Shown: piece by piece, positions 53,378-63,786 of the stretch | How the letters are laid out: every line of letters begins with the position of its first letter | Position numbering within the stretch: the first letter of the stretch is position 1 | NCBI GenBank assembly: GCA_024638505.1 | Contig: JAHEKE010000004.1 | Location: 109,763 to 173,762 of the forward strand | Direction: 5' to 3' | DNA: 64,000 nt | Source of the DNA: Gammaproteobacteria bacterium | Lineage (GTDB): Bacteria > Pseudomonadota > Gammaproteobacteria > Arenicellales > JAANXG01 | The notes under the pieces: model-generated | The model's database searches: none | Seen by the model: the letters and a program-made list of their open reading frames with translations, nothing else | What the model was told of the DNA's origin: nothing | Position numbers and translations under genes: made by a program

Positions 53378-54601
53378 ATGCGAGTCGTTTTCATATCACC
53401 GGGTTATCCTGCCGAGATGGTTCAGTTCACCCGCGGGCTCGCCGAAGTTGGGGCGCAGGTACTCGGGGTTGGCGACCAGGGGCTCGAACAGGTGCCAGAA
53501 CCTGCCCGATCATCGCTGAGCGGGTATCTGCAGGTCGAGACGCTGTGGAACGAGTCGGTGGTAATCGAGAAGATGCGTCGTTGGCTCGGCGACACCCAGG
53601 TGGATCGCATTGAGTGTTTATGGGAGCCCGGCATGCTCCTCGCCGCGAGGCTTCGGGAAACCTTCTCGGTACCGGGGATGGGGGTGGAGCAGATGCTGCT
53701 CTTTCGCGATAAAGATCGAATGAAGGCCGCACTGGACGCGGCAGGGGTGCGAACCCCGCGTCACCGGCGGGCGGGCAGCATCTCCGAAATTCGTCAGGCG
53801 GCGGAAGTCATTGGCTATCCACTCATCATCAAACCTATTGCCGGCGCGGGTTCAACGGATACCTACCGGGTGGCAGACCCGAAGGAGCTAGACCGGGTGC
53901 TCGAGCTCACGAGGCATGTCCTCGAGGTGAGCGTGGAAGAGTTCATCGAAGGGGAGGAACACACCTTTGACACGATCTGCATCGATGGCGAAATCCATTA
54001 CTTCAACATCGCCTGGTATCGCCCGCGGGTGCTGATTTCACGTAGTCTCCAGTGGGTGAGCCCCCAAACCGTGACCTTGCGAAACGTTCATCGCCCGGAG
54101 CTTGAACCGGGGCGTCGCCTCGGCCGTGACGTCTTGGATGCGCTCGGTTTTCATACCGGATTTACCCACATGGAGTGGTTTCTTACCCCGCAAGGCGAGG
54201 CGGTATTTGTGGAGATCGCGGCACGCGCACCGGGGGCGCGCTCGACCGAGCTGATGAATTATGGTTGCGATATAGATGTCTTCCGCGGCTGGGCCGAGGC
54301 GGTTTGCCACGAACGTTTTACGGAGAAAGTGGATCGTAAATACAACGCCGTGGTCCTCTTCAAGCGTGCCCAAGGTCCGGATAACGGACGTATCACTCGT
54401 ATCGAGGGGCTGGGCGGGTTGATGGCGCGTTATGGCGCCCACGTTATGTCTCTCGAGCTGCAACCAATCGGGGCCGAGCGCCGCAACTGGAAACAGACCT
54501 TAATCTCTGATGGCTACGTGATTGTCCGCCACCCTGATCTGCAAACAACGCTCGAGATGGCGGACCATTTTGGCATGGAGTTGCAGATTTACGCGGCCTG
54601 A
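53378..54601 (+). CDS. ATP-grasp ligase, second of a tandem pair
   Basis: A 407-residue paralogue of the preceding gene, colinear over its whole length: FRDKDRMKAALDAAGVR, GYPLIIKPIAGAGSTDTY, VEEFIEGEEHTFDT, FTHMEWF, VEIAARAPGAR and DVFRGWAEAVCHERF. Many specificity-loop residues differ from the first copy, so the two may act in sequence or on different partners. ATG 53378 has GAGGA about 8 bases upstream. Transcribed with the first copy by spacing. The DNA is visibly richer in G+C than most of the window, which could mean transfer. Confidence 0.87.
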   Translation: MRVVFISPGYPAEMVQFTRGLAEVGAQVLGVGDQGLEQVPEPARSSLSGYLQVETLWNESVVIEKMRRWLGDTQVDRIECLWEPGMLLAARLRETFSVPGMGVEQMLLFRDKDRMKAALDAAGVRTPRHRRAGSISEIRQAAEVIGYPLIIKPIAGAGSTDTYRVADPKELDRVLELTRHVLEVSVEEFIEGEEHTFDTICIDGEIHYFNIAWYRPRVLISRSLQWVSPQTVTLRNVHRPELEPGRRLGRDVLDALGFHTGFTHMEWFLTPQGEAVFVEIAARAPGARSTELMNYGCDIDVFRGWAEAVCHERFTEKVDRKYNAVVLFKRAQGPDNGRITRIEGLGGLMARYGAHVMSLELQPIGAERRNWKQTLISDGYVIVRHPDLQTTLEMADHFGMELQIYAA

Positions 54602-54885
54602 TTTCGCTTTGCTCTATGACCTGCCCTATTGATGGACACATTAAAATACCGCAGGGATCTACCACAGGGGGAGTGAGATAAGTCAAAGAAGGAGTATATA
54701 GATCAATAAGCGATAGCGGGCCAACCTCCAGTTATTCTGATGATCTGTTGCCGCAGGTTCTCGGACAGCGGTCGGGCGGATTGGCCGCCTTGCGAGCCAG
54801 CCGTTACAATACTATGAAGAATGCGGCCGGGATCACATTGCCGAAGCGTTCCAGAGATTCACTCAACTCACGAGTAGAGCAGATT

Positions 54886-55152
54886 ATGGCCGGAGGTTGG
54901 GCCCGAGACGGGGCCGTTCAGGATCAGATTGACGCCAGCGTCGAGGACGCGGTCAAGCTCGCACGAAGCCGGTTACCTAAGGGCGAGAGTCTCACTCATT
55001 GCGAGGAGTGTGACGCACCCATCCCGCCAGCGCGACGCGAAGCGCTGCCCGGCACTAGGCTGTGTGTAACTTGCCAAAGCGACCTGGAACAGCAGCAGAC
55101 CGGCATCGGCGGATACAACCGCCGCGGCAGTAAGGACAGCCAGCTGAAGTAG
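54886..55152 (+). CDS. ybiI: YbiI-like DksA/TraR C4 zinc-finger protein
   Basis: An 88-residue protein closely matching E. coli YbiI: MAGGWARDGAVQDQID, GESLTHCEECDAPIPPARR, LCVTCQ and the end GYNRRGSKDSQLK. The C4 zinc finger is intact. ATG 54886 fits the family; the frame runs upstream to 54748 without similarity. The 284-base gap before it has AAGGAG near 54689, but no gene I can defend. Likely a regulator of RNA polymerase, not proven. Confidence 0.92.
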   Translation: MAGGWARDGAVQDQIDASVEDAVKLARSRLPKGESLTHCEECDAPIPPARREALPGTRLCVTCQSDLEQQQTGIGGYNRRGSKDSQLK

Positions 55153-55616
55153 AGTTTACAGTCGTTCGCGACTGGCATTTGGCGTAGTTGGTGGACAAAA
55201 TGCCTGCTCCTGCACAACGCCGGTGGATTCAAGAATACCTGTATTGAAACAAGGAACGATCAACCGACCACACCGTCAGCAGGAGCATCGCGACGCCACT
55301 TGAGTTGATGGAAGCAGGCAACCAAAAGCAGAACTCGGATTGTCATCTTCTAGCCAAACCCTAAAAATTTTGCGTTATCTGAAAATGGCCGCTACGCGCT
55401 GGATTTATTGGCTGTGAGGCCGGGGACTGACTTAAGGCGCCCGAATGCAGCCGTTCACTAATACGGAAAAAAGTGTGACGGATCGCTGTGTACTCATGCA
55501 GCCGTATAGATCATGCCGGTAGTGACTGCACGATGCTCAGCAGCATATAGTGTATGTAACGACAACGAAGAATTGAGGTGAAACGGAATTCGTCAACGAA
55601 GCTCTGCTTTTGAGCA
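55153..55616. repeat. Intergenic region with a 9-base inverted repeat
   Basis: TGCTCCTGC (55205-55213) is matched by GCAGGAGCA (55279-55287), 65 bases apart. The rest of the 460-base gap shows no gene. The repeat could be an element remnant or a long hairpin after ybiI. Confidence 0.35.
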
Positions 55617-56810
55617 ATGGGGTTTTTCATGCCAAATCGCTGGCTGATTCTGACTGCACTTACGCTGGCACGGGCCACGATGGGTTTTCAGTTTCAGTCT
55701 CTTGCAGCGGTGGGTCCTGCGATGACTACCGAGACTGCGATCAGCTACACGGCACTCGGTACCCTCATGGGGATTTACCTGTTACCAGGAGCATTTTTTG
55801 CTGTTCCTGGCGGTTGGCTGGGAAAGCGCTTTGGCGATAAACGGTTAGTGATTATCGGGCTCACGATGATGACCGGTGGCGGGGCATTGTTAGCTGTGTC
55901 TCATGTTTACGAAGTCATGTTTGCAGGTAGACTGATTTCTGGCACCGGTGCCGTTTTGCTCAACGTGCTCGTTACCAAGATGGTCACCGACTGGTTTGCC
56001 GGCGATAACATTGCTACAGCCATGGGTATTCTGATTTCGAGCTGGCCGCTGGGCATTGCCATCGCGCTGGTGACCATGGGTCCGCTGACTGAAATAGCAG
56101 GGTTAGCACGGGCATTTGCAATTCCTGTTGCCGCGTGTGCGCTGGCATTACTGCTGGTTGCTATGGTCTATACCAGCCCAGGGGACGCGCAGGTCAACGA
56201 TGCCAATGCAAATAAAAAACCTATCGGCGGCCTGTCGCCTGTTGAGTTATGGGGCGTCGTATTGAGTGGGTGCGTTTGGTGCTTCTACAATGTCGCTTTC
56301 ATTTTACCGCTCAGCTTCGGACCGGAGTTTCTAGCTGCACAAGGAATAGGGCTTGCGGCTGCTGGAGCGATTGTCAGCCTAACAAGCTGGTTGATCATTC
56401 CCGCTCTGCCGATGGGGGCGTGGTTTGCACAGCATGTAGGACGACCCACAACGACCATGATTGCAAGTTTCATTATCATCGCCATTGTTATCTGGATGAT
56501 TCCTTTGACATCGTCCAACGCCTTAATGTTTGCAATCCTGGGAATAATTTTTGGGCCTGCTGGCGGACTGATTGTGGCACTGCCAACGCAGGTGCTGCGA
56601 GAGGAAAATCGTGCTGTCGGCATGGGAGTTTTCTTTACTGTTTATTACATCGGCATGGGCATCTTCCCTGCCATAGCGGGTTACATCCGGGATATCAGCG
56701 GCAGCCCAGCCGCGCCACTATGGTTTGCGGGAGCGATGATCCTTGTAGCCATGTTGGCTTTGCTTGGTTTCCGCATCCTGCTCATTAGAGATCTGAGGTA
56801 CGGGCAATGA
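55617..56810 (+). CDS. MFS transporter (CynX/NimT-like)
   Basis: A 397-residue major facilitator with twelve predicted helices. The loop 2-3 motif is GKRFGDKRLV, and the N-terminal half shows LARATMGFQFQS. Similar to the cyanate/2-nitroimidazole branch. Start ATG 55617 or 55629. Its stop overlaps the next gene as ATGA, so uptake or efflux of the compound handled by the PF06684 protein is likely. Confidence 0.88.
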   Translation: MGFFMPNRWLILTALTLARATMGFQFQSLAAVGPAMTTETAISYTALGTLMGIYLLPGAFFAVPGGWLGKRFGDKRLVIIGLTMMTGGGALLAVSHVYEVMFAGRLISGTGAVLLNVLVTKMVTDWFAGDNIATAMGILISSWPLGIAIALVTMGPLTEIAGLARAFAIPVAACALALLLVAMVYTSPGDAQVNDANANKKPIGGLSPVELWGVVLSGCVWCFYNVAFILPLSFGPEFLAAQGIGLAAAGAIVSLTSWLIIPALPMGAWFAQHVGRPTTTMIASFIIIAIVIWMIPLTSSNALMFAILGIIFGPAGGLIVALPTQVLREENRAVGMGVFFTVYYIGMGIFPAIAGYIRDISGSPAAPLWFAGAMILVAMLALLGFRILLIRDLRYGQ

Positions 56811-57352
56811 ACTTACGCAAGACCCTTGTTATCAGAGAAACAATAGAATCCGACGAAACGAGCGAATCATGCTCACCAATAACCCGTGTCGCAGCGCTTG
56901 CCGTAGTGCAAAATCCTTTTGCCAACCGCTTCGTCGAAGACCTCTCACCCCTGTTCGATCTTGGGCGCGATATTGGCAAATTACTCATTAGCCAGGTGAT
57001 CGCCCAACTACCCTCTCCGGCAGTCAGCTATGGAAAAGCGGCTATGGTAGGAATTGACGGGTCCATCGAGCACGGCGGTGCGATGATTCACCCCAAACTT
57101 GGCAAATCGATGCGAGATGCCGTGGGCGGGGGTAAAGCCCTGATTCCGTCCAACGTTAAGGTCGCAGTTGCGGGTGCGTCAATAGATCTGCCACTTGGCC
57201 ACAAAGATGAAGCGTGGTCATTCGCACATTTCGATACGATGACTCTGATGGTAGCTGACGCACCCCGACCGGCAGAGATCGTGTTATGTATGGCAGTTTC
57301 AAATGGCACGAGGCCAAATCCGCGTGTTGGAGAAGGCCCAATTACGAGTTGA
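56807..57352 (+). CDS. Amino-acid-synthesis (PF06684) family protein
   Basis: A 181-residue protein matching the poorly characterised PF06684 family: the MNLRKTLVIRETI start, MVGIDGSIEHGGAMIHPKLG and VAVAGASIDLPLGHKDEAWSF. Despite the family name its reaction is not established. ATG 56807 overlaps the MFS stop by four bases. Coupled expression suggests a catabolic role on the transported compound. Confidence 0.83.
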   Translation: MNLRKTLVIRETIESDETSESCSPITRVAALAVVQNPFANRFVEDLSPLFDLGRDIGKLLISQVIAQLPSPAVSYGKAAMVGIDGSIEHGGAMIHPKLGKSMRDAVGGGKALIPSNVKVAVAGASIDLPLGHKDEAWSFAHFDTMTLMVADAPRPAEIVLCMAVSNGTRPNPRVGEGPITS

Positions 57353-57505
57353 GCAGGGCAGCGGGATGGTAGGGCTTTTGTGGGTGAAACCTGCCGATAT
57401 TTCTGGCCCCTATTATTACCTGGTGTTAGGCTCAACTCCGATGATCCAATTAATCTAGACTGAGTCAGTTCTCTCATACTGATCTACGCCAAAGGAGGTG
57501 GCAGT

Positions 57506-58240
57506 ATGTCAATTACGAATAGTGAGTCAGGAACAAACGTGCACGAGGTAGCAGAGGGAATCTTCCGAATAAACACGCCGATACCACCCAGCGTCATACC
57601 CGGTGGTTTCTCATTCAATCAATTTTTATTGGCCAGCGAAGAACCTCTTCTCTTCCATACCGGACCCAGAAAAATGTTTCCTCTGGTGTCACAAGCGGTG
57701 GGGTCAGTGTTGCCGGTTGAATCGTTACGTCACATTGCATTCTCACACTTTGAGGCCGATGAATGTGGTTCTCTAAATGAGTGGCTGGCTGCTGCACCTC
57801 AGGCACAACCCGTTTGTGGCCGGATTGCGGCATTGGTGTCAGTAAACGATGTTTCAGATCGGCCGGCCCAAGACTTGGCTGACGATGAAGTGTTGGCGAT
57901 TGGTCAACATCGCCTGAGGTGGTTTGATGCTCCTCACCTGCCCCACGGCTGGGAGACAGGTTATATGTTTGAAGAGAATACGCAGACGCTCCTGTGCGGA
58001 GACCTGTTCACACAACCAGGGCAAGGAGGATCGCCGGTTACCGAGGGTGACATTCTTGAACCCAGTGAAGCCTTTAGGGAGAAGATGGATTATTTCTCTC
58101 ATTCCACGAAAGCTGCGGTGTTGTTGGAACGTTTAGCTCAGACTGGCCCTACAACGCTGGCGTGCATGCACGGGAGTGTCTGGAGTGGTGATGGCGGAAC
58201 ACTTCTTCGTGCACTGTCGGAACGGTTAACAGTTGAGTGA
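57506..58240 (+). CDS. Metallo-beta-lactamase-fold protein with flavodiiron-type metal site
   Basis: A 244-residue MBL-fold protein. The metal motif is HFEADECGS (H-x-E-x-D), with His in APHLPHGW, Asp in CGDLF and a C-terminal His in CMHGSVW, the ligand set of oxygen-binding diiron (ODP/flavodiiron) proteins in place of HxHxDH. No flavodoxin domain follows, so it is a stand-alone diiron module. AAAGGAGG lies 8 bases before ATG 57506. O2 or NO reduction or sensing is inferred. Confidence 0.83.
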   Translation: MSITNSESGTNVHEVAEGIFRINTPIPPSVIPGGFSFNQFLLASEEPLLFHTGPRKMFPLVSQAVGSVLPVESLRHIAFSHFEADECGSLNEWLAAAPQAQPVCGRIAALVSVNDVSDRPAQDLADDEVLAIGQHRLRWFDAPHLPHGWETGYMFEENTQTLLCGDLFTQPGQGGSPVTEGDILEPSEAFREKMDYFSHSTKAAVLLERLAQTGPTTLACMHGSVWSGDGGTLLRALSERLTVE

Positions 58241-58554
58241 AACGTCGATATTGACGTCCGGGTTTGGCCGCGTCGAGCCGGTCAATTCAACGATCCATAT
58301 CTTGAAGCGAGCAGTTATTGATCTGCCGCTCACTGCCTTTTACCTAGGTTAAATCAGCTTTCTCCGCAGACGACCTTGCTGTCATTCGTAGACTTGTACT
58401 CAATGGATTAAGCCCACTTGTTCAATAATCACACATTATTCACACTGTCTATGTAGGCTTTCGTTAGACTAGACCTTGGACTGGTACGTCAGCAGCCGTA
58501 TCAGCGTGAGGCCCAATTCGCCCACAACCACAAACGCTGCTTTACGGAGGATGT
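58241..58554. other. Intergenic region before the class V aminotransferase
   Basis: About 314 bases. ACGTC-GATATT-GACGT near 58242-58257 is a small dyad just after the metallo-hydrolase stop. There is no gene or T-run terminator that I can support. It probably contains the aminotransferase promoter. Confidence 0.3.
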
Positions 58555-59691
58555 ATGCCAGGTTTACTACCCACTGTGGACCAAGAAGGGCTATTGGAAT
58601 ATTCGGTAGTCTACACAGACCGCGCACTGAACCACATGTCGAAGTCTTTCGTTAGTGTGATGAACGACATTTCGACCAGCTTGAAAAAGGTTTATAAAGC
58701 CGATGCCGTGGTTATCGTCCCTGGAAGCGGTACTTTTGCTATGGAAGCGGTTGCCAGACAGTTCGCTACGGATAAAAAGTGTGTAGTTATCCGCAACGGA
58801 TGGTTTAGTTATCGATGGTCACAGATCTTTGATATGGGAGACATACCCTCGGCGGTGGTCGTGTTGAAAGCACGACCAGTGGAGTCGGGTCGGCATGCGG
58901 CCTATGCACCGCCCCCGATCGACGAGGTGATAGAAAAGATCTTGGCCGAACGCCCCAACATGGTCTTCGCACCGCACGTGGAAACATCAGCTGGAATCAT
59001 ACTGCCGGATGACTACGTCCAAGCGATGGCTGAGACCGTCCATGACGTAGATGGAATGTTGGTGCTTGACTGCATCGCTTCTGGAACCACGTGGGTAGAT
59101 ATGAAAGCGCTCGGCGTAGATGTATTGATCAGTGCCCCGCAAAAAGGATGGACTGGATCACCATGTTGCGGTCTGGTAATGCTAAGCACACTGGCCCAAG
59201 AGCGTCTGAGTAATACGACCAGCACCAGCTTCGCATGTGATTTACGCAAGTGGCGGGAAATCATGGAAGTGTATGAGGGCGGTGGACATGCTTACCATGC
59301 CACCATGCCGACAGACGGTTTAAAGGCGTTTGCGGCAGTGATGAGTGAAACAGAAGACTTTGGCTTTGACAAGATTCGCTTACAGCAAGAAAAACTGGGA
59401 ATGAAGGTAAGGGCGCTGCTTGCAAACCGAGGAATCAAGAGTCTTGCCGCAGAGGGGTTCCAGGCGCCCAGCGTTATAGTGAGTTACACGGATGATCCAT
59501 TAATTCATTCTGGCAAGAAGTTCGCTGAAGTTGGTATGCAAATCGCTGCTGGTGTGCCTCTACAATGCGATGAACCTGAGGGCTTTCAAACGTTTCGGAT
59601 CGGCCTATTTGGGCTCGACAAACTTATAAATATAGACCGTACCATCCTATCACTGGAGAAAGCCCTGAATCAGCTCAATGGAACAAAATAG
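58555..59691 (+). CDS. Class V PLP aminotransferase, alanine/serine-glyoxylate type
   Basis: A 378-residue fold-type I enzyme: GSGTFAMEAVARQF, the cofactor Asp in MLVLDCIASGTTW and PLP Lys197 in SAPQKGWTGSPCCG. Closest in style to serine/alanine-glyoxylate and related aminotransferases. GGAGG sits 4 bases before ATG 58555. It follows the metallo-hydrolase gene with a 314-base gap on the same strand. Substrate not settled. Confidence 0.88.
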   Translation: MPGLLPTVDQEGLLEYSVVYTDRALNHMSKSFVSVMNDISTSLKKVYKADAVVIVPGSGTFAMEAVARQFATDKKCVVIRNGWFSYRWSQIFDMGDIPSAVVVLKARPVESGRHAAYAPPPIDEVIEKILAERPNMVFAPHVETSAGIILPDDYVQAMAETVHDVDGMLVLDCIASGTTWVDMKALGVDVLISAPQKGWTGSPCCGLVMLSTLAQERLSNTTSTSFACDLRKWREIMEVYEGGGHAYHATMPTDGLKAFAAVMSETEDFGFDKIRLQQEKLGMKVRALLANRGIKSLAAEGFQAPSVIVSYTDDPLIHSGKKFAEVGMQIAAGVPLQCDEPEGFQTFRIGLFGLDKLINIDRTILSLEKALNQLNGTK

Positions 59692-59759
59692 GGATGCCTC
59701 CGGCAAAAACCGACCCGTTGCTGATATCCTGACTCCACCTCGCAGGTCGACGACCGGAG

Positions 59760-60545
59760 CTAGATCCATCCGCACGTCAGGCCCACCCCCACTCCGATCA
59801 TGCACACGGCAACGATAATCCGGACTGCGCGCAGGGTGACTTTTGTTAGCAGCCGGGCACCAATAAAGGCCCCGGCAAAGGCCGCCATCGTTGCGGCGAG
59901 CACCAAGCCGACGACCTCCTGAGGCAATGCTTCAAACCTTGTAGTCCAGTAGGACACGCCGTAAATAACGAGTCGGACGGTATCGACGATTACAGCAGAG
60001 ACCACGCCCGTCGCAACGAACGCTTTTTTATTGAGACCTGATTTGATGAGAAATGCAGAGCGGAAAGCACCCTGGTTGCCCGACAGTCCCCCGAAGAAAC
60101 CCGAGAGCAATCCACCGAGTGGGAGATACTTCGGTGGGATGGCCATAGCCGAGAATTTGGGACTCAGTTCAAGCAGCGCGAACGCGACGATCAGTGTGCC
60201 GATTACGAGCTTCACAGGCGTAACTTCGAACACCTGGCCGAACAGTTCATAGCTCGCCAGCACCGGAAGTCCAACGAACACAACGAGCGCACTTGCCCCG
60301 AGCAGCGCGGCAAGGGCGGCCGGCAGGCTGAAGCGCGCTACGACACGCCAATCCGCCTGCTTACCGACCAGTGCTAGTTTGAACAGGTTGTTGGCGAGAT
60401 GTACCACTGCGGTTGCAGCAATGGCAGTGGGTATAGGGAAAAACACAGCAAAAGCCGGCATCAGCACCGTGCCAAGACCGAACCCGGAAAACAGCGTAAG
60501 GCCGGACACAGCGAGAGCAGTCAGCGTGATCAGCGCGTAGTCCAT
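59760..60545 (-). CDS. TauE/SafE-family sulfite/sulfur-compound permease
   Basis: A 261-residue membrane protein with about eight helices. TauE/SafE motifs: SGFGLGTVLMPAF, a central GGLLSGFFGGLSGNQGAF and GAFIGARLL. Family members export sulfite or sulfoacetate or move other organic anions. ATG 60545 has AGAGGAA about 7 bases upstream. It could serve the sulfur metabolism seen at 21-31 kb, though it is far from it. Confidence 0.9.
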   Translation of the reverse strand: MDYALITLTALAVSGLTLFSGFGLGTVLMPAFAVFFPIPTAIAATAVVHLANNLFKLALVGKQADWRVVARFSLPAALAALLGASALVVFVGLPVLASYELFGQVFEVTPVKLVIGTLIVAFALLELSPKFSAMAIPPKYLPLGGLLSGFFGGLSGNQGAFRSAFLIKSGLNKKAFVATGVVSAVIVDTVRLVIYGVSYWTTRFEALPQEVVGLVLAATMAAFAGAFIGARLLTKVTLRAVRIIVAVCMIGVGVGLTCGWI

Positions 60546-60796
60546 TTAGGTTCCTCTAATTGTTGTGTCCTCGGATTGGGGACTTGACGATAACATGTGA
60601 ATGAAGGAAATTCAGAATGTCGGTTTGTGGCCGCTCAGAGCCGGTCGATTCAAGACTGATACTATTCAGATCGGTGATTACAGACAGTCTCCGGAAAACC
60701 TGTATACTTTATACTTCTCTCATATATCGCTTCTATCGAGTCTGCTGGCATTTTGCCTACATCCTCTACAGCGATTATCCAACCTTAGGAGATATC

Positions 60797-61153
60797 ATGG
60801 GCAGGAAACTTTACGTCGGTAATTTGCCGTTCTCGACCAACAACCAAACTCTGCAGGATACGTTTAGCCAGTGTGGTACGGTTGAGTCGGTCAATTTAAT
60901 TACGGATCGTGATACGGGTCAGAGTAAGGGCTTTGCCTTCGTTGAGATGTCGAGTAATGATGAGGCACAGAAGGCTATACAAGAACTCAATGGTTCCAGC
61001 CTCGACGGCCGCGAAATTAAGGTTAATGAAGCCAAGCCCAAGGTCCCGCGGCACGACCGTCGTGGTGGCGGTGGTGCTGGCGGCGGCTACGGTGGTGCTG
61101 GCGGCCGGGGTGGTCGTGGCTACGGTGGTGGCGGCGATCGCGGCAATCGCTGA
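60797..61153 (+). CDS. Glycine-rich RNA-binding protein (RRM)
   Basis: A 118-residue protein. One RRM (about 3-80) has RNP2 LYVGNL and RNP1 KGFAFVEM, followed by a basic Gly-rich tail (about 90-118, GGYGG and RGGRG units). Such proteins are cold- or stress-induced RNA chaperones in bacteria. The start is set by AGGAG 7 bases before ATG 60797; the longer frame to 60617 overlaps non-coding leader. A 250-base leader precedes it, which may be a cold-responsive 5' region. Confidence 0.92.
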   Translation: MGRKLYVGNLPFSTNNQTLQDTFSQCGTVESVNLITDRDTGQSKGFAFVEMSSNDEAQKAIQELNGSSLDGREIKVNEAKPKVPRHDRRGGGGAGGGYGGAGGRGGRGYGGGGDRGNR

Positions 61154-61238
61154 GCAAACTTAGTTTTGGTATCGCTTGTGGCGCATCGTTATTGGCACGC
61201 AGACCGCCTAACGAGCGTAACAACGAAGGAGAATTGAA

Positions 61239-61379
61239 ATGGCCAAAAGCAAACATACGTTCGCCAAACGACAACGTGAAATGGAAAAGAAGCTGAAGGC
61301 GGAGGAAAAGCGGGCCCGTCGTCAAAAGAAAAAGGAGGAAACCGATACCTCGACCGATACCGATACTGCGAACGGCTAA
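61239..61379 (+). CDS. 46-residue Lys/Glu-rich small protein
   Basis: ATG 61239 has GAAGGAG 8-14 bases upstream. The peptide starts MAKSKHTFAKRQREMEKKLK, continues with charged helix (EEKRARRQKKKEE) and ends in a Thr/Asp tail. Very basic and short, like the small companions often seen after RRM proteins in gammaproteobacteria. It lies 85 bases after the RRM gene. RNA-binding is a guess. Confidence 0.72.
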   Translation: MAKSKHTFAKRQREMEKKLKAEEKRARRQKKKEETDTSTDTDTANG

Positions 61380-61471
61380 AGCATAGCAGAGAGGCGTTTA
61401 TCCGCTTGATCGTTCCCCAATAATCTTACATTAAAACCGGATAAAGATTTTCGCACCGTACGTGAACAAAA

Positions 61472-61494
61472 CCCCGCGAGTAGCGGGGCTTTGT
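61472..61494. terminator. Bidirectional Rho-independent terminator
   Basis: CCCCGC (61472-61477) and GCGGGG (61483-61488) pair around GAGTA. On the minus strand, TTTTGTT follows (end of groL transcription); on the plus strand, CTTTGT follows the stem. It lies between the convergent small-protein gene and groL. Confidence 0.85.
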
Positions 61495-61523
61495 ATACAG
61501 CGTTGTCTGATGGATTCGTATTT

Positions 61524-63191
<1,668 letters not shown>

Positions 63192-63202
63192 TCAGTGAGC
63201 AA

Positions 63203-63490
63203 TTATTCGATGACACCCATGATGTCGTCTTCACGCATGACGATTAATTCTTCGCCATCCACTTTTACCTCAGTACCGGAATACTTGCCGAACAAGATCT
63301 TGTCTCCAGCTTTTACTTCCAACGCACGAAGTTCACCACTGTCCAGGAGTTTACCGTTGCCGACAGAAACAACTTCGCCCTCCATGGGCTTTTCCGCCGC
63401 GGTGTCTGGAATCACGATGCCGCCCGTGGTCTTTTTGTCGCCTTCGAGGCGCTTAACCAGCACACGATCATGTAAGGGTCTAATAGCCAT
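63203..63490 (-). CDS. groS: Co-chaperonin GroES
   Basis: A 95-residue GroES with [14 protein letters not shown] at the start, the mobile loop [20 protein letters not shown] and the closing [12 protein letters not shown] 63490 has GGAGGTG upstream. It forms the lid of the GroEL barrel. Confidence 0.99.
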   Translation of the reverse strand: MAIRPLHDRVLVKRLEGDKKTTGGIVIPDTAAEKPMEGEVVSVGNGKLLDSGELRALEVKAGDKILFGKYSGTEVKVDGEELIVMREDDIMGVIE

Positions 63491-63577
63491 ATCTTTAGCA
63501 CCTCCTTGGGTTGGTGAGATAAGTTAATGATTTTTAGTAAATTGAGTTAAAAATTAGCGCTTCTCAAGCGAGTGCGT

Positions 63578-63608
63578 TAAATGGGGGTTGTTATTAAAAA
63601 ATCAAGGG
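63578..63608 (-). promoter_or_regulatory. Sigma-32 heat-shock promoter of groESL
   Basis: On the minus strand, CCCTTGAT (63608-63601), a 14-base spacer and CCCCATTTA (63586-63578), nearly the full sigma-32 consensus. Initiation would lie about 80 bases before groES. A rough dyad, TTAACGC...GCGCTAA, starts at the promoter edge, but it does not match the CIRCE operator. Confidence 0.75.
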
Positions 63609-63649
63609 CCACAGGGGCTTAACCAAAGGTGTGCATGGTGGTTTTATAA

Positions 63650-63760
63650 TTCGGGCCGCTCGGCTCGACCGCTCCGGGGCCTGCCGCTCATCCCGAGGCT
63701 TGACGGTTGCTAAGCCACGGCTTACCGTTCGGGCTCTTGAGCGGGCTCGCCGCTCGTGAA
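63650..63760. repeat. GC-rich structured intergenic element
   Basis: The block contains four CCGCTC motifs and two hairpins: ACGGT-(TGCT)-AAGCC-AC-GGCTT-ACCGT (63703-63728) and GAGCGG-GCTCG-CCGCTC (63739-63755). It resembles a REP/BIME-like extragenic palindrome set. It lies between the groESL promoter and the next rightward gene. Confidence 0.4.
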
Positions 63761-63786
63761 GAAAAAGTCAGAACGGGGAGAGCGAA

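Noticed and set aside
63555..63581. CIRCE operator before groESL
   Set aside because: TTAACGCACTC...GCGCTAA does not match TTAGCACTC-N9-GAGTGCTAA; spacing and bases differ. A sigma-32-type promoter explains the control.
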